Shown piece by piece: positions 32,076-40,895 of a stretch of 64,000 nt of DNA; within the stretch, counting starts at the first letter, position 1, and every line of letters starts with the position of its first letter. This DNA is from Clostridiaceae bacterium (GTDB taxonomy: Bacteria > Bacillota > Clostridia > Lachnospirales > Lachnospiraceae): the NCBI GenBank assembly GCA_018378255.1, contig JAGZXV010000003.1, forward strand, positions 1 to 64,000, given 5' to 3'. The notes under the pieces are model-generated. The model did no database searches. It was not told where the DNA came from and saw only the letters and a list, made by a program, of their open reading frames with translations. Both the position numbers and the translations under genes were made by a program.

Positions 32076-32958
32076 GAGATTAAGAGGAAGTATTCCTGCG
32101 ATGATAACGCCTTTGAAGGAAGATGGTTCTCTGGATGAGAACAGCTACCGGCAGCTGATAAAAAGGGCTCTTGATTCAGGCTGCCGGGGGGTGATGATCC
32201 TGGGATCCTGCGGCGAAGGGGTGGTCGTGGAACGAAAAACGTTTGAACAGGCGGTGGAGACGGCCAGAGACGAGACTAAGGACAGGGGACTTTTGATTGT
32301 TTCTACCGGGGCTGCCTCTGTGCAGCGGGTGAAAGATAATATAAAAACTGCATGCAGACATCATGCGGACTTTGTGCTCAATATTCCGCCGATGTATTTT
32401 GACGAGACCCAAGAGGCCATGGCCGATTATTTTGTGCGGCTGGCCGAATATTCGGAACTGCCCACAATGATCTATAACATTCCGTCAATTACCAGGAATA
32501 ATGTGGGAGTTCAAACCCTGGTGGAACTGAGCACACATGAAAATGTTGTAGGAATGAAGGACAGCAGCGGCAATCACATCACATTCCAGCGGGTAGTGCA
32601 TGAAACGAAAGGACAGGACTTCAGCGTATTTGTGGGAAGGGCGCCGTTAATCTGCGCTTCCCTCCAGATGGGAGCGGCAGGGTCGATGTCTCCGATTCCC
32701 AATTTGGATCCCATGCTGGATCTTGATATCTACCGCCATTTGGAACAGGGGGAAACTCAGAAGGCCATTGATCTGCAGATGAAGATCAGCAAGATTACAG
32801 GGTTGTTTTCCTATAAGAATATGTCGATTAATGTTAATTTAAAAGGGCTTTTGTCCGCACTTGGGTTCTGCCGTCCCTATACGGCCGGATTTGACCCGGT
32901 GCTTTCGGAACATGAGTGCATGTTGTTAAAAGAGAGATATATGGAGATTGTACAATAA
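32068..32958 (+). CDS. DapA/NanA-family class I lyase or synthase
   Basis: 296 residues, the family length. The TIM barrel carries Schiff-base lysine K164 in VVGMKDSSGN and catalytic Y136 in MIYNIPSITRNN. The phosphate-loop equivalent reads GSCGEG in place of the GTTGE of true DapA, which argues against lysine biosynthesis and for a catabolic aldolase or hydrolyase of the N-acetylneuraminate lyase/DHDPS superfamily. Its partner genes suggest it cleaves or dehydrates a 2-keto acid arising from the imported compound. Confidence 0.88.
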   Translation: MNERLRGSIPAMITPLKEDGSLDENSYRQLIKRALDSGCRGVMILGSCGEGVVVERKTFEQAVETARDETKDRGLLIVSTGAASVQRVKDNIKTACRHHADFVLNIPPMYFDETQEAMADYFVRLAEYSELPTMIYNIPSITRNNVGVQTLVELSTHENVVGMKDSSGNHITFQRVVHETKGQDFSVFVGRAPLICASLQMGAAGSMSPIPNLDPMLDLDIYRHLEQGETQKAIDLQMKISKITGLFSYKNMSINVNLKGLLSALGFCRPYTAGFDPVLSEHECMLLKERYMEIVQ

Positions 32959-32972
32959 AAGGAGGAAAAATT

Positions 32973-34085
32973 ATGAGAAAAACAAGTATTTTATGTATGA
33001 CTTTAGCGGTATCGGCGGTTCTTATGACGGGCTGCGGTTCCTCAAAGACGGAACCGGCGCCTGCGACAACACCTGCGGCTGCGAAAACGGAGCAGGCGGA
33101 ACCGGCAAAAGAGACGGAAAAAGCAGAGCAGGCGGAGAAAACGGAGGCGTCATCCGCTGTGAGCGAGGCATCGGCAGAAGAGAAAAAACTTCCGGACGGA
33201 TATCCGAAAAAACCCATTAAGATCATTGTTCCCTGGGATGCAGGCGGCGGAACGGACGTATTTGTCAGAACCATAGCAACCGGAGCGGAGAAGTATCTGG
33301 GACAGCCGCTGAATATTGTGAACCGGGGCGGTGCAGGAGGAACGATCGCCACCACAGAATTTTTAAAGGAAAAAGGGGACGGATATAGTATTATTTTTGA
33401 AGCGATTGGAGTATTTTCCACTCAGCCAAAGATGAACGCTGTTACCTATAAAACTGAAGATTTCAAGCCGATTATCGGAACTACAGTAGATCCCATCATG
33501 CTGGTGACCACGACCCAGACAGGAATTAAAACATTTGACGAGTTTAAAGAATATGCGAAAAATAACACGGTGAATTTCGGGTTTACCGGCAGCGGTTCTC
33601 TCCATGAGATAGCCAACTATGCGCTGTTTGGCGAGTTGGACGCGGATGTGAATGGAATTAACTATACAGGAGGCGGTGAGCTTCTGGCGGCTATGATGGG
33701 GAACCATGTCCAGTTCGGTTCTCTGCATCCGGTCAATATCATGTCATACGAAGACGCGGATACATTTGTTCCGCTGCTGGTATATTCCAATGAACGTATT
33801 GCCCAGTATCCGGATGTGCCTACTGCAAAAGAGATGGGCTACAATTTCGATTTTGAGGTTTGGAAATTCATCGCAGCCCCTAAGGATACTCCCGATGAGG
33901 TCATTGATTACCTGTATGACGGGTTCAATAAAATTCTGAATGATCCGGAGATCAAAAAGCTTCTGGAAGAGGGCGGATCCGTGCTGATGGATCACAATAC
34001 GCCTGAGGAAGTGGATGAAAAACTGAGAAGCAACGTGGAACAGACAGGAAAAATTCTGGACGAGCTGGGCCTGAGCGCAAATTAA
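32973..34085 (+). CDS. TTT substrate-binding lipoprotein, TctC family (second system)
   Basis: 370 residues from the ATG at 32973 behind AAGGAGGAAAA. The lipobox is LMTGCGSS. A long Glu/Ala/Lys-rich linker (to residue about 80) leads to the TctC domain, KPIKIIVPWDAGGGTDVFVR, then NRGGAGGTIATTEF. The GGGTD loop is the typical carboxylate-binding loop. The gene is followed by its own TctB and TctA, making a second complete TTT importer, probably for the N-acyl amino acid processed by the rest of the operon. Confidence 0.93.
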   Translation: MRKTSILCMTLAVSAVLMTGCGSSKTEPAPATTPAAAKTEQAEPAKETEKAEQAEKTEASSAVSEASAEEKKLPDGYPKKPIKIIVPWDAGGGTDVFVRTIATGAEKYLGQPLNIVNRGGAGGTIATTEFLKEKGDGYSIIFEAIGVFSTQPKMNAVTYKTEDFKPIIGTTVDPIMLVTTTQTGIKTFDEFKEYAKNNTVNFGFTGSGSLHEIANYALFGELDADVNGINYTGGGELLAAMMGNHVQFGSLHPVNIMSYEDADTFVPLLVYSNERIAQYPDVPTAKEMGYNFDFEVWKFIAAPKDTPDEVIDYLYDGFNKILNDPEIKKLLEEGGSVLMDHNTPEEVDEKLRSNVEQTGKILDELGLSAN

Positions 34086-34133
34086 GAGCAAGAAATAAGT
34101 GAGGCGGCAGAATGCTTTGGAATGGAGGAAGCT

Positions 34134-34577
34134 ATGAAAATAAATACTAATTTGTGTACCGGGATTTTATTTCTGGTCTTGGGAACGGCCGCTTTATTCG
34201 TTATTCCTGCCCAGATTCCGGCAGGGCATAATGAATATGGGCCAAGACTGTTCCCTTATATCGTTTCGGTGATTATGATTCTCTCCAGCCTGGGGGTTCT
34301 GGCTGGAGAGTGGTCAAGATACAGAAAAAATCTGAAAAAGGAGATAATGGAAGTTGACTTATTTGAACTAAAACGGGTCGGACTGATGTTTCTCATAATG
34401 ACTGCGTACATATTTTTGATAGAACCCTTGGGATTTGTTCTGTCTTCGGCGCTGTTTGTCAGCGGGATACTTGTATTTTTCAAGTCTAAAAACCCGGTTT
34501 ATTATATTGTCTGCATCGCTTTGACTGCGGCAATTTATTATGGGTTCAGAATCTTTTTGAAGGTGTATCTGCCGTAG
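34134..34577 (+). CDS. TTT small membrane subunit, TctB family (second system)
   Basis: 147 residues from the ATG at 34134, five bases after GGAGG (34124-34128); an ATG at 34122 overlaps that site. Four hydrophobic segments (LCTGILFLVLGTAALFVI, LFPYIVSVIMILSSLGVL, VGLMFLIMTAYIFLIEPLGF, YYIVCIALTAAIYYGFRIFL) fit TctB. It lies between TctC and TctA. Confidence 0.88.
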   Translation: MKINTNLCTGILFLVLGTAALFVIPAQIPAGHNEYGPRLFPYIVSVIMILSSLGVLAGEWSRYRKNLKKEIMEVDLFELKRVGLMFLIMTAYIFLIEPLGFVLSSALFVSGILVFFKSKNPVYYIVCIALTAAIYYGFRIFLKVYLP

Positions 34578-34607
34578 GCGCGCACCGGACAATGAAGGAG
34601 GTATGAA

Positions 34608-36083
34608 ATGGAACAATTTATTCAAGCGCTGTCGGTTTCTTTTTCAGTCCAGAATATACTGTTCATGAATCTTGGGGTGGCCATAGGGATTATATTCGGG
34701 GCGCTGCCGGGACTGTCGGGCGGTGTTGCCATCGTTTTGTTTATGCCGTTTACATTTTACTTAGATCCGATCATCAGTTTAGCGTGGCTTTTGGGAATGT
34801 ACTGCGGCGGAACTTATGGGGGATCGGTTACGGCGATTCTCATCAATACGCCGGGAACGGCCGCTTCGGCAGCAACCGCTATGGACGGTTATGCTTTGGC
34901 AAAAAAGGGAAAACCCAGAAAAGCTTTGATGATGGCGTTGACGGCTTCCTGCATCGGCGGGATTGTCAGCACATTTACATTGATTTTCATCTCTCCCCTT
35001 TTGTCTAAAATCGCTTTGAAATTCGGCCCGGCTGAGTATTTTTCCCTGGCGGTGTTCGGACTGTCCATCATTTCGGGGGTGAGCGGAAAGAATATTTTTA
35101 AAGGGCTTTTGATGGGCTGTCTGGGAATGTTTGTGATTATGATCGGCATGGATCCTATGGACGGAATACAGAGGCTGACTTTTGGGAACCTGTATCTGGC
35201 GGGCGGAATTGATATGATACCTGCCCTGATCGGACTGTTTGCCCTTTCGGAAATGTTTAACAAAGCCAAAGGGATTGAGAAGATTGATGTTAAGGCAGAC
35301 CTCAGCTCCAAAGAGGACCGTCTCACCATGGCGGATATGAAGCGCTGTATGGCGACGATCCTCAAATCCAGCGGCATCGGTACGATTATAGGGGCGATTC
35401 CCGGAACCGGGGCGGCCATTGCCTCTTTTATTTCCTATAATGAGGCAAAAAGGGTTTCCAAACATCCGGAGGAATTCGGAGAAGGGTCCATCGAAGGAGT
35501 TGCGGCTTCTGAAGCGGGCAATAACGGTGTGACCGGATCAACTCTCATTCCTCTGCTCTCATTAGGAGTGCCGGGGGATATGGTGACGGCGATTCTGGTA
35601 GGAGCGTTTTTGATGCAGGGGCTGACACCTGGGCCGACGCTGTTTAAAAACAATATGGATATTATTTATGGAATCATGATTTCCCTGTTGGTAATCAACA
35701 TTTTTATGTACATTCAGGGGAGATATTTTGTCAAGCTGTTTGCTCAGGTAAATAGGATTCCCATGCAGGCCATGATTCCGGTTCTGTTCGTACTTTGTGT
35801 GGTCGGCGTATACGTGGCGAATAACTCCATGTTTGACGTGAAGATCATTCTTGTATTCGGGGCTCTGGCATATGTGGCCGGAAAGCTGAAACTGCCGGTT
35901 ACGCCTCTGCTTTTGGGAATCGTGTTAGGGCCGATGGCCGAACAGAACTGTAGGCGGGCGCTGGCTTTATCAAAGGGAAGCTGTCTGATCTTCGTTCAGA
36001 AGCCTATCAGCCTGTTTTTCCTGATACTGGTAGCGGTCACCATTGTGATGTTTGTAGTTAGAAACCGAAAGGAAAGCGTATGA
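34608..36083 (+). CDS. TTT large membrane subunit, TctA family (second system)
   Basis: 491 residues, about eleven membrane segments. Signatures: IIFGALPGLSGGVAIVLFMP, YCGGTYGGSVTAILINTPG, AATAMDGYAL, then in the second half TIIGAIPGTGAAIASFISYN and GSTLIPLLSLGVPGDMVTA. The protein resembles the first TctA in layout but is clearly diverged, so the two systems probably carry different solutes. Its stop overlaps the next start (ATGA), coupling it to the aldolase-like enzyme. Confidence 0.95.
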   Translation: MEQFIQALSVSFSVQNILFMNLGVAIGIIFGALPGLSGGVAIVLFMPFTFYLDPIISLAWLLGMYCGGTYGGSVTAILINTPGTAASAATAMDGYALAKKGKPRKALMMALTASCIGGIVSTFTLIFISPLLSKIALKFGPAEYFSLAVFGLSIISGVSGKNIFKGLLMGCLGMFVIMIGMDPMDGIQRLTFGNLYLAGGIDMIPALIGLFALSEMFNKAKGIEKIDVKADLSSKEDRLTMADMKRCMATILKSSGIGTIIGAIPGTGAAIASFISYNEAKRVSKHPEEFGEGSIEGVAASEAGNNGVTGSTLIPLLSLGVPGDMVTAILVGAFLMQGLTPGPTLFKNNMDIIYGIMISLLVINIFMYIQGRYFVKLFAQVNRIPMQAMIPVLFVLCVVGVYVANNSMFDVKIILVFGALAYVAGKLKLPVTPLLLGIVLGPMAEQNCRRALALSKGSCLIFVQKPISLFFLILVAVTIVMFVVRNRKESV

Positions 36084-37165
36084 TGAATTTATCGACGCCA
36101 TATCCATGGCTGGACCTGGATATTGTTGAGCGGAATATTAAAACTATGGCAAAGCGGCTGCAGAAGGAAGGCATCAGCTACCGCCCTCACATCAAAACCC
36201 ACAAATCGGTGGAGATCGCCAGGCTGCAGCTGGAAATGGGAGCCAGGGGGATTACCTGCGCCAAGATTTCAGAAGCCATGGTCATGGCAGAGGCGGGAAT
36301 TAAGGACATATTGGTCGCCTATCCGTTAGTTGGAGCGGATAAGATGGAGCGTTTGGGAAAATTAATGGACATAGCGGATGTAACGGTGACTGTGGACAAT
36401 GAGATCAGTGCGGGGCAGTTGAACGGCCTTGGAGAGAGTAAGGGAGTGAAGATAAAAGCGCTCATAGAAATCGGCGCCCAGAACCAGAGGGGCGGGATTT
36501 TCGATGACGGGAGGCTGATTGAATTTGCCGGAAATCTGAGAAAGCTTCCGTGGCTGGAGGTTAAAGGCATTTTCACCTATGTGGGGCTTAGGCCGGATTT
36601 GAAGGAACCCGGGAAATTAGAGGAATTTGCCAAGGAAGAGGCGGAACTGATGGCTCATAATAAAAGGGTTTTGGAAGAAGCCGGATATCAAGTGGAGGTG
36701 GTTTCCGCCGGCAGCAGCGCCACGTCCATTTATGCCGGGCACCATGGCGGGATTACGGAATCCAGAGCGGGCAGTTGTGTGTTCAATGACATGAATTCGG
36801 TTCATTTGCATACGGCCGGGCTGGAAGACTGCGCTCTTAAAATAAGGGCGACTGTGGTCTGCATCCCGAAACCGGGACTGGCTACAATAGATGCGGGCAG
36901 CAAGTCCCTTTCATCGGATACAAAGCCGGGACAGGGGTACGGATACCTGGTGGGATTCCCGGACGTGGAGCTGTATAAATTAAATGAAGAACACGGCTAT
37001 CTGAAATTCGATGAGAAGAAGACGGAGTTTAAGATCGGGCAGCAGGTGGATATCATTCCAAACCATGCCTGCGTGATCGGCAATCTCCATGACAGCTATT
37101 TTGCGTTCCGGAATGGGGAATTTGAAAAAATAATCCATGTGGATGCGAGAGGCAAGAATTATTGA
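36080..37165 (+). CDS. D-threonine aldolase / D-serine dehydratase-like PLP enzyme
   Basis: 361 residues. The alanine-racemase-type N-terminal barrel begins STPYPWLDLDIVERNIKTMA and has RPHIKTHK, whose lysine K39 would bind pyridoxal phosphate. The C-terminal beta domain carries IPNHACVIGNLHDSY, where His and Cys bind a metal ion in D-threonine aldolase and D-serine dehydratase (DSD1). Such enzymes cleave D-beta-hydroxy amino acids to glycine plus aldehyde or dehydrate D-serine. Beside an N-acyl-D-amino-acid deacylase and a RidA-like protein, a D-amino acid is the likely substrate. Confidence 0.88.
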   Translation: MMNLSTPYPWLDLDIVERNIKTMAKRLQKEGISYRPHIKTHKSVEIARLQLEMGARGITCAKISEAMVMAEAGIKDILVAYPLVGADKMERLGKLMDIADVTVTVDNEISAGQLNGLGESKGVKIKALIEIGAQNQRGGIFDDGRLIEFAGNLRKLPWLEVKGIFTYVGLRPDLKEPGKLEEFAKEEAELMAHNKRVLEEAGYQVEVVSAGSSATSIYAGHHGGITESRAGSCVFNDMNSVHLHTAGLEDCALKIRATVVCIPKPGLATIDAGSKSLSSDTKPGQGYGYLVGFPDVELYKLNEEHGYLKFDEKKTEFKIGQQVDIIPNHACVIGNLHDSYFAFRNGEFEKIIHVDARGKNY

Positions 37166-37180
37166 GAAAGGCAGGCGCAT

Positions 37181-38779
37181 ATGTACCAGTATTTATTTCA
37201 GCAGGCATTGGTGATTGACGGTACGGGCGGAAAAGGCAGAATCGCCGATATAGCGGTTCAGGACGGCAGGATTGTGAAAATAGCGCCGGAAATAGACAGG
37301 GATGCGGGAGAAACAATTGATTTAAAGGGGAAAATCCTGTGCCCCGGTTTCATCGATGTGCATTCCCATTCCGACATTTCCCTGCTGTATGAAAATAACC
37401 CGGGAAGCAAGGTGTTCCAGGGAATCACAACGGAGGTGATCGGAAACTGCGGCTTTTCTCCCTTTCCTCTGATACAGGAAAGGGAATGGTTAAGGAGGAG
37501 AAGATCGTCGCTGGCGTTTATTGATGTGGAAGAGGTGCCGTGGGACTGGCCGGATTTTGAAGCCTATAAGGAACGGATGACGGCAGCCGGGCCCAATGTA
37601 AACCTGGTTCCTCTGGTGGGGCATGGAAGCATCCGGGCCGTGGTGATGGGATATGATGATAAAAAGGCGGACAGCGGACAGCTGGAACGGATGTGCGGTA
37701 TTTTAGAGGAACATTTCAGGCAGGGAGCGGCAGGAATTTCCACGGGACTAGGTTATCCGCCTGATTTTTATGGAGATGAGGAAGAGCTGACGGCCCTGGC
37801 GCGGGTGGTTAAGAAGTGGGACAAGATCTTCACATTTCATATAAGGGGAGAACGGGCGACGCTTTTTAAGGCGGTTAATGAAGTGATTTCTATAGGGAGG
37901 AACAGCGGCGCTAAAGTACATATATCTCACCTCAAATGCGCGGGAATTCATAATAGGGGCCGCAGCGGGGAACTATTAAACCTGATCGATGAGGCGGCCG
38001 GGGAAGGCGTTGATATCACCTTTGACCTCTATCCGTATACTGCGGGGAGTTCTTATCTGGGGTTAGTGTTCCCGCCGGCATTTCACGAAGGGGGGATGGA
38101 AGCGCTGATCGGGCGTTTGAATGACCCTGAAATGAGACGTGAGATCATCAGCCAGATGGAGAATGGAACGCCCGGCTGGAGCACCTTTATAGGGGAACAT
38201 CAGGGGGAGAATCTGATGATTACCAGCCTTTCATTACACAAGGAATGTATCGGCAGACGGATATCCGAGATCGCCCGGGAGTGGAACTGTTCTCCGGCGG
38301 AAGCGGCCTGCCGCCTGATGGCAGAAGAAATGGGCCGTGTGGAAATGGTCATGTTTTTGACTGATGAAGAGGACATGGACCGGATTGCCCTGCATGATAA
38401 GTGTTTGTACGGGACAGACGGGCTGGCTATGGGAGATGTGAAGCCATTGATCCGTCAGATGCCCCATCCGAGATATTATGGAAGCTTCCCGGTTTTATGG
38501 AACCGATATGTGGGTCAAGGGGCATTTTCGCCGGAAGAACTGATCCACAGGCTGACCGGGGTTGCGGCTAAACGGTTCGGCCTTTTAAAACGGGGAGAGG
38601 TAAAAGAAGGTTATTGGGCGGATCTGGCTGTGTTTGAGCGGGAGAAGCTGAAGGCGATGGGAGATTACGAGAACCCGTGCCGGTTTTCTGCGGGAATTGA
38701 ATATTTGATGGTGAATGGCGTCCTGGAGATTCGGGATGGAGTGAAGAGCGGAGCGGCCGGAGGGCGGATTTTGGAGTGA
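37181..38779 (+). CDS. N-acyl-D-amino-acid deacylase family amidohydrolase
   Basis: 532 residues, near the usual 480-530. It starts with the small beta domain (ALVIDGTGGKGRIADIAVQD). Metal ligands H61 and H63 are in GFIDVHSHSDIS, bridging C90 is in VIGNCGFSP, and later segments are FTFHIRGE, VHISHLKCAG and LYGTDGLAMGD. The family removes acyl groups from N-acyl-D-amino acids (some members act on aminoacyl amides or dihydroorotate-like rings). It is the last gene of the IclR-controlled operon and ends at the terminator at 38830. No signal peptide, so it acts after import. Confidence 0.9.
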   Translation: MYQYLFQQALVIDGTGGKGRIADIAVQDGRIVKIAPEIDRDAGETIDLKGKILCPGFIDVHSHSDISLLYENNPGSKVFQGITTEVIGNCGFSPFPLIQEREWLRRRRSSLAFIDVEEVPWDWPDFEAYKERMTAAGPNVNLVPLVGHGSIRAVVMGYDDKKADSGQLERMCGILEEHFRQGAAGISTGLGYPPDFYGDEEELTALARVVKKWDKIFTFHIRGERATLFKAVNEVISIGRNSGAKVHISHLKCAGIHNRGRSGELLNLIDEAAGEGVDITFDLYPYTAGSSYLGLVFPPAFHEGGMEALIGRLNDPEMRREIISQMENGTPGWSTFIGEHQGENLMITSLSLHKECIGRRISEIAREWNCSPAEAACRLMAEEMGRVEMVMFLTDEEDMDRIALHDKCLYGTDGLAMGDVKPLIRQMPHPRYYGSFPVLWNRYVGQGAFSPEELIHRLTGVAAKRFGLLKRGEVKEGYWADLAVFEREKLKAMGDYENPCRFSAGIEYLMVNGVLEIRDGVKSGAAGGRILE

Positions 38780-38829
38780 TCTCATATTAAGTATTAATAG
38801 CAGTGGACGGGAAAAGTCCCATGGAAAGA

Positions 38830-38870
38830 GAACGTTTTCAGGTACAGAACCTGAAGACGTTCTTCTTTTT
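38830..38870 (+). terminator. Terminator of the D-amino-acid operon
   Basis: Stem GAACGTTTTCAGGT/ACCTGAAGACGTTC (38830-38843, 38849-38862, one G-U pair) with a five-base loop, then TTCTTTTT. The gap 38780-39093 also contains the promoter at 38954 and a small hairpin (GCCCG/CGGGC near 39017-39032), but no gene. Confidence 0.88.
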
Positions 38871-38953
38871 GCGGAAAAATTAATCGGCCATGAAGAATAA
38901 TAACCCCTAAATTATGCTGTGGAGCAAATCAGTTTACCGCTCTTTCGACCGTG

Positions 38954-38983
38954 TTGACTCACTCGATGTTTGCATGATAAGAT
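38954..38983 (+). promoter_or_regulatory. Possible promoter of the second YesMN system
   Basis: TTGACT (38954-38959) and TAAGAT (38978-38983) are 18 bases apart, about 110 bases before the kinase start codon. Only moderate agreement with the consensus. Confidence 0.35.
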
Positions 38984-39093
38984 GAAACCAAGAAACTGGG
39001 GAATTAGGAAAAAAGCCCGGATTTATGCGGGCTGCGGCAGTTTGCAGGTCTGAGGGGCTCAGATGAGGGCAGAGGAAAAGACGGGAGGAAGAT

Positions 39094-40875
39094 ATGAGCA
39101 TAAGGGTTCGCCTTGCCATTGCGTTTTCATTTTTTATCATTGCACCGCTGATGGTTTTGATGGCATACAGCAATAAAATATCGTCGGAGGTCCTCTTGGA
39201 CCAGATCAGCGACGCCCAGGTCCATACGGTGGAGAGCTATTCCAGGACGGTAAATGATATGCTGATGGATATGAACCGCCTGCTTCTCAACATGTCGTCG
39301 GATAATGACGTCCGCCGGCTGATGAGCGAAGAATCAGAAGAAAAGGACGGTGGGGACATGCTGTTTAAATATCAGCAGCTTCAGCTGTTTGACGATATTC
39401 TGGAAGGCGCTCAGATGTTTCTGATGAAGTATCCGTTTGCCGTCATGATTATCCCCAATGAGGGACAGAGCTTTGGAAGCAGGGAAAATATTGGCGCTTA
39501 TGCCAAAAGCCTGAAAGCTTCTTCCTGGTATCCCGATGTCATGGCCTGCAGGGACAGCACGATCCTTTGGCTGGACCCTCTAAAGACTGGGGACTCCATC
39601 AAGGAAAATCTGTTCTGCGCCGTAATTCCGGTGAAAGAGAGCATGACCAGCCAGAAGAATATTGGAATCATCTATATTGAAATTTCAGAAAAATATATCT
39701 ATGACATGATGACCAGAAGCGCGTCCCAGTCTGAACTGTATCTTGTAGATAACGACAGCCATATCGTGTCTGGCGGCGACAAAAACTCCATTGGAAAGGA
39801 GTTTCCTCTCCTGTCATTTGAAAAAGCTGTGGATGCCAGCGGCTGGAAAAAGGTCGGATATGAGGGCCAGGAGATGATGGTGGTTTATTCCTCTCCTATG
39901 GTGGAAGAGTGGAGGGTGGTGTCCGTCACCCCATATGAGACTATATTTTCCCGGGTCAATGCAGTCCATAACAGGACTTATATCATAACCTTGGTGCTGT
40001 TGGGCATATTTGTGGCGGTGGCTCTGGGAATCGCCCAGCTGATCAGCCGTCCGGTGATGTCCCTGAGCGAGAAGATGAACCAGGTGGAAGACGGCAATCT
40101 GGGAATCCGGGTACCTGAGACGGGACAGGGAGAGATACGGGTGCTGCAGACCAGCTTCAACCGCATGCTGGACAGGATCAATGATCTGATGAAACAGCTG
40201 AAGATCAGGGAAAACCAGAAACGTGAGGCAGAGATCGACGCGCTCCAGGCACAGATCAATCCCCATTTCCTGTTTAATGTGCTGAGTTCAATCCGCTGGG
40301 CGGCTGCGGCTAAAGATCCTGGGGTGGAAGAGATGGTGCTCCAGCTTTCCGCCCTGCTCAAGATGAGCATTAAGAAGGGAGAAGAGCAGATTACCCTGAA
40401 TGAAAGCTGTCAGATGCTGGAAAAATACGTGAGCCTTCACAATCTGAGGCATCAGAATAAGGCGGAGCTCAGAATCTTTATAGAAGAAGGCATGGGGTAT
40501 CACCTGCTTCCCAGGCTCCTTCTTCAGCCATTGGTGGAGAATTCCATCATTCACGGGCTGGGAAACAGGCTGGAGGGCGGCCATATTACCATTTATGCGG
40601 AGGAAAAGGACGGCTTTCTGAACATCCGGGTGGAGGACGACGGAGTGGGCTTTCCGGAGGGATTTGATCTTGATATGAGGCAGAAGGATAAAAAGCGGAA
40701 CAAGGCATCCTTTTCCAGCATAGGCCTTGTCAACGTGAGGGACAGGGTTAACCTGTACTATGAAGGAAACTCCCGTTTCCGGCTGTATAACCGGATGGAA
40801 GATGGAGTGTGCAGGGGGGCGGTGGTGGAGATTTCCATCCGCCTGGAGGCGATTGAACGGTACGAGAGGGAATAG
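39094..40875 (+). CDS. YesM-type sensor histidine kinase (second system)
   Basis: 593 residues. Membrane helices near 9-28 and about 295-318 enclose an extracytoplasmic sensor. HAMP follows (SRPVMSLSEKMNQVEDGNLG). The His_kinase box is AQINPHFLFNVLSSIRWAAA and the HATPase site VEDDGVGFPEGFD; NSIIHGLG is the N box. GGAGGAAG supports the ATG. It is 20 bases from the cognate response regulator and in line with a CUT1 importer and glycosidases, so it probably senses the oligosaccharide degraded by that operon. Confidence 0.94.
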   Translation: MSIRVRLAIAFSFFIIAPLMVLMAYSNKISSEVLLDQISDAQVHTVESYSRTVNDMLMDMNRLLLNMSSDNDVRRLMSEESEEKDGGDMLFKYQQLQLFDDILEGAQMFLMKYPFAVMIIPNEGQSFGSRENIGAYAKSLKASSWYPDVMACRDSTILWLDPLKTGDSIKENLFCAVIPVKESMTSQKNIGIIYIEISEKYIYDMMTRSASQSELYLVDNDSHIVSGGDKNSIGKEFPLLSFEKAVDASGWKKVGYEGQEMMVVYSSPMVEEWRVVSVTPYETIFSRVNAVHNRTYIITLVLLGIFVAVALGIAQLISRPVMSLSEKMNQVEDGNLGIRVPETGQGEIRVLQTSFNRMLDRINDLMKQLKIRENQKREAEIDALQAQINPHFLFNVLSSIRWAAAAKDPGVEEMVLQLSALLKMSIKKGEEQITLNESCQMLEKYVSLHNLRHQNKAELRIFIEEGMGYHLLPRLLLQPLVENSIIHGLGNRLEGGHITIYAEEKDGFLNIRVEDDGVGFPEGFDLDMRQKDKKRNKASFSSIGLVNVRDRVNLYYEGNSRFRLYNRMEDGVCRGAVVEISIRLEAIERYERE

Positions 40876-40895
40876 GACAGGTAAAGGAGAAGGTC

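Noticed and set aside
32068..32958. DapA of lysine biosynthesis
   Set aside because: GSCGE replaces the GTTGE phosphate loop, and the gene lies in a catabolic, IclR-controlled operon.
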